Origin: Brevibacterium aurantiacum
GTDB taxonomy: Bacteria > Actinomycetota > Actinomycetes > Actinomycetales > Brevibacteriaceae
Reading direction: 5' to 3'
Assembly: GCF_007558825.1 (NCBI RefSeq)
Contig: NZ_VLTK01000001.1
Coordinates: 434,001 to 498,000 of the forward strand
DNA: 64,000 nt
Made by a program: the position numbers and the translations under genes
Notes under the pieces: model-generated
What the model was told of the DNA's origin: nothing
What the model saw: the letters and a program-made list of their open reading frames with translations, nothing else
Databases searched by the model: none
Shown: positions 18,198 through 26,339 of the stretch, one piece after another
How positions within the stretch are numbered: the stretch's first letter is position 1
Layout of the letters: every line of letters begins with the position of its first letter

Positions 18198-18231
18198 CGG
18201 TGCCCGCCGGCGGTTGCGCCGACGGGCACCG
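18198..18231. terminator. Stem-loop downstream of the DUF4097 gene
   Basis: Perfect 9-base arms (CGGTGCCCG and its complement) enclose an inner GGCG/CGCC stem. It lies 12 bp past the stop of the DUF4097 gene on the minus strand, with no clear T-tract. Confidence 0.6.
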
Positions 18232-18242
18232 TAGGCACCAGT

Positions 18243-19226
18243 CTAGTTCTGCTCGATGGTGATCGTACCCATGTCGGCGCTTGCGGAGACGGGGATGACC
18301 GTTTTGCCCTCGGCACCCTTCGAGGCCCTCGCAGCGTCGTACTTCTTGAGGTCCCTGGCCAGATCCACGCTCCCCTCATTCGAGTTCGCGTTGATGCGGT
18401 AGAACAGATCCTTGGAGTCAGCGGCACTGCCGTCGTCATCCTTGGAAGCGGCGGCCTCGGCGGCCATCCTCTCCTGGGCCAGGTCCAAGCGCGGCAGGCG
18501 GATGTCGATCGTGCCTTCGTCAGCCTTGGCAACGATGCCGGACATCGGAACCATGTCGTTGGAGAAATCGAGATCGATCGTACCCGTCGAGGTCACCGCG
18601 TCGACGTGATCGCGAACATTGAGATTCGAACCGTTGAGTGTGCCCACACCGGTCTTGGATTCGATGGTGTCGAAAGTCCCGCTCAGGTCAGTCATTCCGT
18701 AGTCGGTCGACGTCTGCAGACGCTCGGCCGAGCCGCTGACATCGACGGCGCCGCCATCTGTCTTCGCGACGATCTCCAGGTAGTCACCTACGACGTCGAT
18801 GGCACCGTAGCCGCCGTTGAAATCGAGTTTCATCTCCTTCGAGGTCTTGGCAGGAAGGGTGACCTCGATCTGGGCGTTCTCGAGGTTCCGCTGATCGTCG
18901 ACGGACACTGTCGACGCGTCCCCGGTCCCTCTCACCTGCAGCGTCGGTGCTTCGTCGCGGGGCCCGGTGGCGGTGAGCCGGACGGTCGGCTCATCGGTCT
19001 CGGTGGTCTTGACGGTCACCGATGCGGTGGTGTCGAGGAGGAACTTCAGGTCCGTGACCGAGGTCGACAGCGGCTTCGAGACGTCGAGCTTCGCGTAGTT
19101 CAGACGAGAGGCTCCGTGCGCGACGCTGAAGGCGATCGGGACGAGGAGGACGACGAGCGCGGCGATCGTGATGATCACTCTCATGCTCGCGCGGGTGGAT
19201 TCGCTGACGTGGACTGTGGCAGGCAT
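18243..19226 (-). CDS. Membrane-anchored DUF4097 (putative adhesin-like beta-helix) protein
   Basis: A 327-residue protein with one N-terminal transmembrane segment (VIITIAALVVLLVPIAFSVA, about residues 13-33). A long extracytoplasmic beta-rich region of DUF4097 type follows, with repeated short strands such as GAIDVVGDYLEIVAKTDGG, GTLNGSNLNV and GTIDIRLPRLDL. The start lies one base after the stop of the response-regulator gene, so it is the third gene of a kinase-regulator-DUF4097 operon. DUF4097 proteins often accompany envelope-stress systems; a sensor or output role is inferred. Confidence 0.85.
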   Translation of the reverse strand: MPATVHVSESTRASMRVIITIAALVVLLVPIAFSVAHGASRLNYAKLDVSKPLSTSVTDLKFLLDTTASVTVKTTETDEPTVRLTATGPRDEAPTLQVRGTGDASTVSVDDQRNLENAQIEVTLPAKTSKEMKLDFNGGYGAIDVVGDYLEIVAKTDGGAVDVSGSAERLQTSTDYGMTDLSGTFDTIESKTGVGTLNGSNLNVRDHVDAVTSTGTIDLDFSNDMVPMSGIVAKADEGTIDIRLPRLDLAQERMAAEAAASKDDDGSAADSKDLFYRINANSNEGSVDLARDLKKYDAARASKGAEGKTVIPVSASADMGTITIEQN

Positions 19227-19227
19227 T

Positions 19228-19872
19228 CTATGCTCCGAGGAATGTGAGGACGGCGAGGATGCGTCGGTTGTCCGAGGTGTCGGCGGTGAGGCCGAACTTG
19301 GTGAACACCGAGCTGATGTGCTTCTCTACTGCTCCGGCGCTGAGGTAGAGGGTGCGGGCGATTGCGGCATTCGATTTGCCCTCGGCCATGAGCTGGAGGA
19401 CTTCGAGTTCGCGCGGGCTCAGGGTTGAGAGCCCGTCCTTCTTGCGTGTGCGCACGAGGATCTGCGAGACGACCTCGGGGTCGAGGACCGTACCGCCGGA
19501 GGCGACCTCGTCGACTGCGGCGAGGAAGTCCTCGACATCGGCGACCCGGTCCTTGAGCAGGTATCCGAAGCCACCGGTGTTCTCAGCGATGAGTTCGGAT
19601 GCGTACTGCTCCTCCACGTACTGGCTGAACACGAGCACCTTGACGTCGGGGTTCTGCTTGCGGATGAGGACTGCGGCGCGGATGCCTTCGTCGGTGAACG
19701 TCGGCGGCATGCGCACGTCGATGATGGCGAGGTCCGGCGGAGTGTTGTGGACCGTCGCCAGGAGCTCGTTGGCATCGGGGACGGCGGCGATCACTTCATG
19801 CCCGGCATCGACCAGAAGCCTCTCGAGTCCGGCTCGCAAGATCGCAGAGTCTTCGGCAATTACGATGCGCAT
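19228..19872 (-). CDS. NarL/FixJ-type response regulator
   Basis: A 214-residue DNA-binding response regulator. The receiver domain (residues 1-118) has the acidic pair (VIAEDS), the phosphorylated Asp in LAIIDVRMPP, the Thr/Ser position LVFSQY and the Lys in YLLKDRV. A LuxR-type HTH follows (LSPRELEVLQLMAEGKSNAA; AVEKHISSVFTKFGL). ATG 19872 lies inside the 3' end of the kinase gene (13-base overlap), giving coupled translation. The likely signal is relayed by the upstream kinase and the DUF4097 protein. Confidence 0.92.
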   Translation of the reverse strand: MRIVIAEDSAILRAGLERLLVDAGHEVIAAVPDANELLATVHNTPPDLAIIDVRMPPTFTDEGIRAAVLIRKQNPDVKVLVFSQYVEEQYASELIAENTGGFGYLLKDRVADVEDFLAAVDEVASGGTVLDPEVVSQILVRTRKKDGLSTLSPRELEVLQLMAEGKSNAAIARTLYLSAGAVEKHISSVFTKFGLTADTSDNRRILAVLTFLGA

Positions 19873-21920
19873 GGCACCTCCACAACGACAGTAGTTGGCC
19901 CACCTGCGGGGCTGGTCAGGTTCAGTGTCCCACGAGCGGCTTCGACGCGATCGACCAAACCGGCGATCCCGGTGTGGCGGCCCGATCGGTCGATGCGCGC
20001 ACCGCCCTGACCGTTGTCGGTGACGACGATCTGCAGGCCGGCCTCGATCGGAGCGATGAAGACTCGAGCATGTGTCGCACCCGAGTGCTTGGCGATGTTC
20101 GTCAGGCACTCTGCGACGACGAAGTACGCAACGGCTTCGGCCTCCCGATCGATGCGCCCAGCGAGTCGAACGTCGACCTCGACGGGAATCGTCGAGCGTC
20201 CGGCCAATGCGGAGACGGCCGCGTCGAGGCCACGGTCTGTGAGCACAGCAGGGTGGATTCCACGTGCCAGTTGGCGGAGTTCATTGACGATGCCCTTCGC
20301 CTCTGCGTGGGCTTCGGAGACGAGCTCTTTGGCTCGTTCTGGATCCTTGTCGATCTTCGACTTCGCCATGCCCAGCGTCATGCTCAGTGCGACGAGTCGT
20401 GGCTGGGCTCCGTCGTGGAGGTCGCGTTCGATGCGCAGTCGCTCCGCACCCGCGGCTTCGATTCCGGCCATGCGGGCCCGATCGAGATCGGTGACCTCGG
20501 CCTGCAGGGCAGCGGTGCGTGCCGGTGGCAGGAGGCTGCGGTCGAGTGCCCTGTCGAGGTACGGGGCGAACCACAGGATCGCCAGTGAGCTGGCAAGGAC
20601 GATGAGAGAGCCGATAGCGATGCCCGTGCGCCCCAGCCCACCGGTGGTTCCACGGAAGAAGAAGTCGGTGATGCCCTCAGGATTGATGGCGCTGAAGATG
20701 CCGATGATTGCCCCGCAGATGCCGGCGATGGTGCCGCCGACGATGATCGCGCCGAGCAACATCTTCACGTAGTGGTGGGCGGTCGATCGCCAGAAGGACC
20801 CGGACTTCACGTGCAGCCAGCGGTTGTGGAAGAAACGGCCGAAGGCGGATTCTCGGGTGCTGCGTTCGATCTTCGGGACCGGGATCCGGTCGCCGTAGAT
20901 GAGCTCGGCGCGGTAACGTTCGAACACGTTCGCGCCCTGTTGGACGACGACCCAGGCAACGAGTGCGAGCACGCCGAGGCCGAGGGCGAAGATGCCGCCG
21001 AAGCCGGTGAACAGCAGCCCGAGCGGGATCCAGGCCCAGACCACAGCCATCACGGCGGAGAGCACGAGGTTCGCGACGCCGACGATCCCGACTCGCTTCT
21101 GCGGCCATTCGATCGGACCGTCGGCGGGAATCTCGGTGCCTTCCTCACGCGTCAGCGGCATCGCCCCGGTCGCAGGTGCGTACGTGACGTTCTCCGACTT
21201 CGGCTTCTTCCGCCGAGGTGGCTGCATCGGCTGCATCGGCATCTGACCGTTGGGGCCGGGCACGGGCGCAGGGAGCTGCTTGGGGTGCTGGCCCTGCTGT
21301 GGGCTTTGCTGCTGGGTGGAGTAGGTGCGCGGCTGGTAGCCGGGCTGCTGCAGGGTGCCAGGCTGTTGGAGTGCGCCCTGTTGCTGGAGATTGCCAGGTT
21401 CAGAGGAGTTGGCGCGTTGGGACGGGTACGCCTGAGTGGGGTGTTGTGAGGGTGTCTGCTGCGAGAACCCCTGCGGGGAGTTCGCATTCATCACGCGGGT
21501 CTGGGGATAGGCCCGCGTGTACTGCTGCGTTGGGTGGTCAGTCGCCGGCGATTCCTGATGGTGAGCCGATCCGTATTGCTGAGCGGCACCGTGCTGTTGA
21601 GCCGAACCGTACTGCTGAGCGGCACCGCGGCTGAAGGGAACCTCCAACTCCATCGGAGCCGTCCGAAACTGTCCGGCCTCCGTCGCCAACGGCGCGTCTG
21701 CGGACTCGTCGGCTGCGCCGTTGCCCGAAGGCTCGGAGCCGTTCGCGGTGTCGGGGGCCTCCGCAGCCGCGGGAGTCTCTGCGGTTGGGGGTGCGTTGAC
21801 GATCGACTCGGCGCCGATCGGCCTGTCCGATTCCGGTGCTGCTTCTGGTGTCTGGGACTCCAGGGAATCGGCGCTCTGCGGCTCCGATTCGTGTGGGTTC
21901 GTGGGGGTGTTCTCACTCAT
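19860..21920 (-). CDS. NarL-type sensor histidine kinase with long Gln/Pro-rich N-terminal region
   Basis: A 686-residue kinase. Residues 1 to about 260 are disordered: first acidic/Ala-rich, then Gln-rich with imperfect QQYGSA/QQHGAA and LQQPGTLQQPG repeats and a basic RRKKPK end. Two pairs of transmembrane helices follow (about 270-310 and 385-445) around a segment like the actinobacterial 'putative sensor' domain (SFWRSTAHHYVKMLLG). The HisKA_3 phospho-acceptor is at about residue 500 (IERDLHDGAQPRL), and the HATPase region ends the protein (VVTDNGQGG; GIAGLVDRVEAARG). The ATG (MSENTPTNPHE) is preferred because the upstream frame has no similarity. Confidence 0.88.
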   Translation of the reverse strand: MSENTPTNPHESEPQSADSLESQTPEAAPESDRPIGAESIVNAPPTAETPAAAEAPDTANGSEPSGNGAADESADAPLATEAGQFRTAPMELEVPFSRGAAQQYGSAQQHGAAQQYGSAHHQESPATDHPTQQYTRAYPQTRVMNANSPQGFSQQTPSQHPTQAYPSQRANSSEPGNLQQQGALQQPGTLQQPGYQPRTYSTQQQSPQQGQHPKQLPAPVPGPNGQMPMQPMQPPRRKKPKSENVTYAPATGAMPLTREEGTEIPADGPIEWPQKRVGIVGVANLVLSAVMAVVWAWIPLGLLFTGFGGIFALGLGVLALVAWVVVQQGANVFERYRAELIYGDRIPVPKIERSTRESAFGRFFHNRWLHVKSGSFWRSTAHHYVKMLLGAIIVGGTIAGICGAIIGIFSAINPEGITDFFFRGTTGGLGRTGIAIGSLIVLASSLAILWFAPYLDRALDRSLLPPARTAALQAEVTDLDRARMAGIEAAGAERLRIERDLHDGAQPRLVALSMTLGMAKSKIDKDPERAKELVSEAHAEAKGIVNELRQLARGIHPAVLTDRGLDAAVSALAGRSTIPVEVDVRLAGRIDREAEAVAYFVVAECLTNIAKHSGATHARVFIAPIEAGLQIVVTDNGQGGARIDRSGRHTGIAGLVDRVEAARGTLNLTSPAGGPTTVVVEVPCAS

Positions 21921-22021
21921 AGCAATAACGCTACGGGAGACGGCAAGCTGCCGACAGCACGTTGACCGCCTACCCTGCGTCGGGTTTTCCCCACGCCCCG
22001 TGACCACGCGCACACGCGCCA

Positions 22022-22080
22022 CGCACCGCCAGCTGCGATTCCTACCGCCCCACCGCGCACCGCCAGGCGTGAATCCTACC
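22022..22080. repeat. Two imperfect 25-bp direct repeats upstream of the kinase gene
   Basis: Copies at 22022-22046 and 22056-22080 share CGCACCGCCAG at one end and TCCTACC at the other, with four mismatches between. They lie 100-160 bp before the kinase start and also directly past the 3' end of the gamma-synthase gene. They may be regulator binding sites or a small duplication. Confidence 0.5.
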
Positions 22081-22132
22081 CAGAGCTCCACGCGCCACCG
22101 CTGGCACTGTGCGTGGCACTGCGGGCATCAAT

Positions 22133-23410
22133 TCATACCGTTGCAACGGGGTGTTGAAGAGTTGACGGTGAGGGATCCGCAGTTGGAAAATCCGCACCCA
22201 GCGCCTCCGCATCGGAGCTCACGCCGTCCGGAGTCTGCGCCGCCGCAGTGAGCGCCGATTCGAGGTCGGCGAGGATGTCGGCGATGTCTTCGATGCCCAG
22301 GGACAGGCGGATGAACGTCGGCGAAACGCTGAGTTCGCAGTCGGCAACCGCCAGATGAGTCATGGTCGCAGGATGATCGATGAGGGACTCGACTCCGCCG
22401 AGCGATTCGGCCAGGGTGATGAGTTTCGTGCTCTTCACCAGCGACAGAGCTCTTGCCTCGGTGTCGGTGCGGAATGAGACCACTCCCCCGAAGCCGCTCA
22501 TCTGCTTCTTCGCGACCTCGTGGCCCGGGTGAGATGACAGACCTGGGTAATACACTTCAGCGACCTCGGGGCGGCGCTCCAACCACTGCGCCACGGCCTG
22601 CGCGTTCTCACAGTGCTTGGCGATGCGCACCGGCAGGGTTTTGATGCCGCGACGGGTCAGCCACGCATCGAAGGGGGCGATGCCCAATCCGACGGATGCG
22701 AGGTAGGACTCGAGTCGTTCGACAACCTCGGCGGCACGGGGACAAGTCGAACCGTCACCGGCGAGAACGGCACCGCCGATGACATCGGAGTGGCCGTTGA
22801 TGAACTTGGTCGTCGAGTGGATGACGACGTCGGCGCCGAGCTCGATGGGGCGCTGCAGAATCGGGGTGGCGAAGGTGGAGTCGACGGCGAGGATGGCGTT
22901 CGCTGCGTGGGCGAGCTTGGCCGTCTCCTCGATGTCGACGATGTCGAGACCGGGATTGCTTGGGGTCTCGACCCAGACGATCGCGGTCTTGGCCGAGATC
23001 GCGGCGGCCAGCGCCTCGGTGTCGGTGAGGTCGACGGTGCGGATGTGCACACCCCAGCGCTCGTATTCGTTGACGAGCAGCCGGTAGGTGCCGCCGTAGA
23101 TGTCGCGCGGGATGATGATCTCGTCGCCGGGACCCAGTAGCGCGGAGAAGACTGCGACCTCTGCAGAAGTCCCCGAGTTCACCGCCGCCGCGAAGGAGGC
23201 GTTCTCCAGTTCGCACAGCACCTGTTCGAGGTCGCTGCGATTCGGGGTGCCCGTGCGCGCGTAGTCGAAGCCTGCGCGGGTCTGGCCCGGGGTGTCCATC
23301 ATGAAGGTCGAGGTCTGGAAGATAGGGGCGACGACCGAACCGGTGTGCGATTCAGGGTCGGCGCCCGAATGCACCGAGCGGGTTGAGATTCCGTTCTGGG
23401 TGATGCTCAC
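22133..23410 (-). CDS. Cystathionine gamma-synthase/lyase-family PLP enzyme
   Basis: A 425-residue Cys/Met-metabolism PLP enzyme. Visible features are the N-terminal SVHSGADPESHTGSVVAPI, the tyrosine loop DYARTGTPNR, the nucleotide-binding NSGTSAEVAVF, and the PLP lysine in HSTTKFINGHSDVIGG. Such enzymes exchange or remove the gamma-substituent of homoserine esters or cystathionine. Synthase (MetB), lyase and homocysteine-forming roles cannot be separated by sequence here. The GTG at 23410 is chosen because AAGGAAGGA is 6 bases before it. The roughly 30 C-terminal residues are low-complexity and unlike the family. Confidence 0.88.
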   Translation of the reverse strand: MSITQNGISTRSVHSGADPESHTGSVVAPIFQTSTFMMDTPGQTRAGFDYARTGTPNRSDLEQVLCELENASFAAAVNSGTSAEVAVFSALLGPGDEIIIPRDIYGGTYRLLVNEYERWGVHIRTVDLTDTEALAAAISAKTAIVWVETPSNPGLDIVDIEETAKLAHAANAILAVDSTFATPILQRPIELGADVVIHSTTKFINGHSDVIGGAVLAGDGSTCPRAAEVVERLESYLASVGLGIAPFDAWLTRRGIKTLPVRIAKHCENAQAVAQWLERRPEVAEVYYPGLSSHPGHEVAKKQMSGFGGVVSFRTDTEARALSLVKSTKLITLAESLGGVESLIDHPATMTHLAVADCELSVSPTFIRLSLGIEDIADILADLESALTAAAQTPDGVSSDAEALGADFPTADPSPSTLQHPVATV

Positions 23411-23615
23411 GGCGGGTCCTTCCTTCACTGATGACGCTTCGACTTCGCTGCCGAAGTTCCACCAGTCTCAACCGCTCGTGGGCTCGTTGTCTTCGAGCAC
23501 GACCTGGGATGTCACCAGCCGTCATGTGAGGGTCTTCCGGCGTCATCTTCTGTCACGAAAGGGTCTGAGCCGGAAAATTCCTCGATCTGTGGGTCTTTTA
23601 TCTCCGAGCCATGCG

Positions 23616-23639
23616 ATACTTAGCTTCATGGCTAAGTAT
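23616..23639. promoter_or_regulatory. Operator palindrome over the arsR-1 start codon
   Basis: ATACTTAGC and its exact complement GCTAAGTAT surround a 6-base spacer that contains the ATG of the ArsR gene. A -10-like GATACT (23615) overlaps the left arm, so the mRNA is probably leaderless and the site would block both RNA polymerase and the start. It is likely the autoregulatory site of the ArsR protein. Confidence 0.7.
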
Positions 23640-23996
23640 TCGGAGGAGCTCGATGCGATGTTCACCGCACTTGCCGATCCCACGCGGCGCACCGTGATTC
23701 ATCGCCTCGGCCACGGACCGGCGAGCATCGGAGAATTGGCAGAGCCCTTGTCGATCTCGCTCCCGTCTTTCATGAAGCATGTGCGCACCTTGGAATCGTG
23801 TGGGCTGATTCGGACACGGAAGTCAGGACGAGTGCGCACCTGCGCACTCAACCGCGATCGCCTGACACTGCTCAATGATTGGCTCGCCGAGCAGAGACTC
23901 ATCTGGGATGCCAGCACAGATCGTCTCGAGCAGTTCGTCACCGGCGACAGCGACACCGGCGACAGCGACACCACTCACAGTAGGGAAGACTCATGA
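23628..23996 (+). CDS. ArsR-family regulator (SRPBCC-partner type)
   Basis: A 122-residue winged-helix repressor: LDAMFTALADPTRRTVIHRL at the start, recognition region GELAEPLSISLPSFMKHVRT and wing LIRTRKSGRVRTCALN. No cysteine metal site of the SmtB/ArsR type is seen. It is the group commonly paired with AHSA1/SRPBCC proteins, whose gene follows with a 4-base overlap. The C-terminus carries a short GDSDTGDSDT repeat. The palindrome across its start codon suggests autoregulation. Confidence 0.9.
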   Translation: MAKYSEELDAMFTALADPTRRTVIHRLGHGPASIGELAEPLSISLPSFMKHVRTLESCGLIRTRKSGRVRTCALNRDRLTLLNDWLAEQRLIWDASTDRLEQFVTGDSDTGDSDTTHSREDS

Positions 23997-24484
23997 CCGC
24001 ACATCTCGCTCGCACCCGACACATTGACCCCGATCTCGACCTCTCGATCCGCCGAGTGATCCGGGCACCCAAAGACACCATCTGGTCCGCGTGGACGGAT
24101 CCCGAGAAGCTGGCGAAGTGGTGGATTCCAGAACCGCTCACCCTCCGCGTCGAAGCGCTGGAGCTGCGCCCCGGAGGGGCCTTCTCCACCATGATGAGCG
24201 AGGACGGCGAATCGTTTGTGCCGCACGTCGACGCAGTCTTCCTCGTCATCGAGGACTTCAGTCGCCTCGTGTTCACAAACGCCGTCAACAGCTCCTGGCA
24301 CCCGGCCTTTCCCGACCCTGTCTCCATGACCACTGAGATCATCTTGAGCGACCACGCCGACGGCACCGACTATCAGGCGATCGTCCGCCATGGCAGCCCC
24401 GAGCAGCGCGCCCGTCACGAGGAGCTCGGCTTCTTCGACGGCTGGGGCACCGTCACCGAGCAGCTGGCGAAATCGGTGGAGTGA
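23993..24484 (+). CDS. SRPBCC/AHSA1-domain protein
   Basis: A 163-residue START-like (helix-grip) protein of the AHSA1/activator-of-Hsp90-like family. Typical segments are IRRVIRAPKDTIWSAWTDPE, LAKWWIPEPL, LRPGGAFSTMM and FDGWGTVTEQLAKSVE. Members bind a small hydrophobic ligand or act as accessory factors; the function here is unknown. It is translationally coupled to the ArsR gene (ATGA overlap), a common two-gene module. Confidence 0.88.
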   Translation: MTAHLARTRHIDPDLDLSIRRVIRAPKDTIWSAWTDPEKLAKWWIPEPLTLRVEALELRPGGAFSTMMSEDGESFVPHVDAVFLVIEDFSRLVFTNAVNSSWHPAFPDPVSMTTEIILSDHADGTDYQAIVRHGSPEQRARHEELGFFDGWGTVTEQLAKSVE

Positions 24485-24514
24485 GGTGAGCGGCGGGTCG
24501 GTCCCGATCACTCC

Positions 24515-26047
24515 TCAGCCGAGACTGACAATCGCTTTGCCACGATCCTCCGCCGGCATCTCCGTCGCTGCAGCCCCCTTAGACCCCGTTGCCTTCATGG
24601 TGGCTGCCAGCACCAGTGAAGTCAGGAGCGCCGAAACAGAGACGAGCGTCCAGATCAGTGGAGCGATTCCCACGAGGAGTGCGATCGCGATGCCGCCCAT
24701 TGCCAGAGCGACCGCGGTGAGGGCCCGAGGCACAGGACGCGACAGACGCTGACCCACTCGAGCCTCGGAAGTCGAGAAGATCTCCCGCACACCCCTCGCC
24801 GCTGCGCGCCCGAACGTGGCCAACCTCGCCTCCCTGGGGAACGGGATCTTCGACATGGCCATTGCCAATAGCGCAGCCAGTCCCATCACCGTGATCAGCC
24901 ATGGCAGCCTGGTCAGCCACCACCAGTTCGATTCGATCTCAGGGAGCATTATCCCAGCCGCTGACAGCCCATCTCCTGCCGGCACCCCAGACAGCAGCTG
25001 AGCTGCGTAGCCCAGAGCTCCGATGAGGGTGATGACGATCGGCATGTGCCACAGATAGACCTGGATGCCGTAGGTGTTGCCCCAGGAGATGACACGCTCC
25101 CAGATGCGGGCTCGGTACTCGTGTCCGACCGCAGTCCGATCCGAACCACCGGACACGATGTCGTTCAGACGCGCATGGCTCAGTCGCAGGATGCACATCT
25201 GCGCAATGCCCAGCAGCACCAAGGCACCGGTGGGCGGGTTGAGGTTGATGAGCATATTCGGGCTGTAGACCCCGAGTCCGACGAGCACTCCGAGGCTCAC
25301 CAGGGACAGCACCATCACGGTCCAAGCCGACCAGGCTCGCACGGGACGATGAATGGCGTCGGCGTAGAAGAAGCCGAACTGCTGAATCAGGGGCCATACG
25401 AACAGGAAGTTGAGATACCCCAGTCCGTTCACTCCCGTGAGTGCGACCAAGCCATCCACCGTGACCACGGCACCGGCGAGCGCAGCGATCGTCCGCCTCG
25501 GCGCCCTTTCATGAAAGTGCACCGCCAGGGGAACCAAGGAGGTCAGCCCGACGTAGACGGCGAGGAACCACAGGGGCTGCCCGATGCGAGTGCTCGCCTC
25601 GGCGAGCAGGTCTGCGGGAACGCCCAGTTCCGAGGCGATCGACAGTCCTGCGCCGGCGAGGCCGATGAGGGTGGCGACCGGAATGACGAGGCGGCGCAGA
25701 CGGGCGCGAATGTAGTCGGCCCAGGTGCCTCCGGTGGCTTGGGTGCGTCGCCAGCCGCTGATGGCGGCATACCCTCCGATGAAGAAGAACAGCGGCATGA
25801 TCTGGAAGAACCACGAGGCGGCTGTGAAGCCAGCGGTATGCAGCAGCGCCACCGTGGGCACAACCTCACCGTCTGCTCCGAGCACGGCTGCGCTCATCAT
25901 CGAATGCAGGATCACCACGACGACGAGACAGCCGAAGCGGATCAGGTCGATCGCCCGGTCCCGGTGCGGTCGGTGAGTGGTGCGCCGGGGCGGGACGGGC
26001 AGGTGGTTCGCCCCGGCCTCGGGCGGCCTGCTGAGAGTGAGTGACAT
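24515..26047 (-). CDS. Acyltransferase-3 family membrane protein
   Basis: A 510-residue, roughly 10-12 helix integral-membrane acyltransferase of the OafA/NodX type, which transfers acyl groups to extracytoplasmic glycans or lipids. Helix 1 carries the catalytic-site motif DLIRFGCLVVVVILHSM (His). FFFIGGYAAISGWRR and YGIQVYLWHMPIVITL are also typical. There is no C-terminal SGNH domain. The ATG at 26047 follows AAGGAG by 5 bases; an upstream in-frame extension is rejected. It stands alone, divergent from the nitronate monooxygenase-like gene. Confidence 0.85.
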   Translation of the reverse strand: MSLTLSRPPEAGANHLPVPPRRTTHRPHRDRAIDLIRFGCLVVVVILHSMMSAAVLGADGEVVPTVALLHTAGFTAASWFFQIMPLFFFIGGYAAISGWRRTQATGGTWADYIRARLRRLVIPVATLIGLAGAGLSIASELGVPADLLAEASTRIGQPLWFLAVYVGLTSLVPLAVHFHERAPRRTIAALAGAVVTVDGLVALTGVNGLGYLNFLFVWPLIQQFGFFYADAIHRPVRAWSAWTVMVLSLVSLGVLVGLGVYSPNMLINLNPPTGALVLLGIAQMCILRLSHARLNDIVSGGSDRTAVGHEYRARIWERVISWGNTYGIQVYLWHMPIVITLIGALGYAAQLLSGVPAGDGLSAAGIMLPEIESNWWWLTRLPWLITVMGLAALLAMAMSKIPFPREARLATFGRAAARGVREIFSTSEARVGQRLSRPVPRALTAVALAMGGIAIALLVGIAPLIWTLVSVSALLTSLVLAATMKATGSKGAAATEMPAEDRGKAIVSLG

Positions 26048-26066
26048 GTCGGCTCCTTGTCGGATT

Positions 26067-26098
26067 GAGCTCCGCTGATTGCACGAAGTGCGGAGCTC
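26067..26098. other. Stem-loop in the acyltransferase leader
   Basis: GAGCTCCGC and its perfect complement (9-base arms, 14-base loop) lie about 20 bases before the acyltransferase start codon on the minus strand, just upstream of its ribosome site. It might affect translation or be an operator. Confidence 0.35.
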
Positions 26099-26339
26099 GT
26101 CGTTCGATATATCCGAAGCTATGGGCGCGATCGCCGCCCACGCATCACCTCTGAGTTCCGATCTGAGTCCGTCCAAGCACTACTTTCGGGTGAGTCGGCA
26201 CGCCCTGACTCCGTACCCTCATCGACCCCGTTCACCCTCCGAGAGCCCCAGCCCAATGTGAGTGCAAGAATGGCAACGAGAGCATCACCCGATCCGGGAC
26301 TCGACTCGTCCCGAACGTCCTATTGAGGAGCACGCAACG

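Noticed and set aside
18117..19247. Long open frame (376 codons) on the plus strand opposite the DUF4097 gene
   Set aside because: It mirrors the codon bias of the real minus-strand gene and has no recognisable domain.
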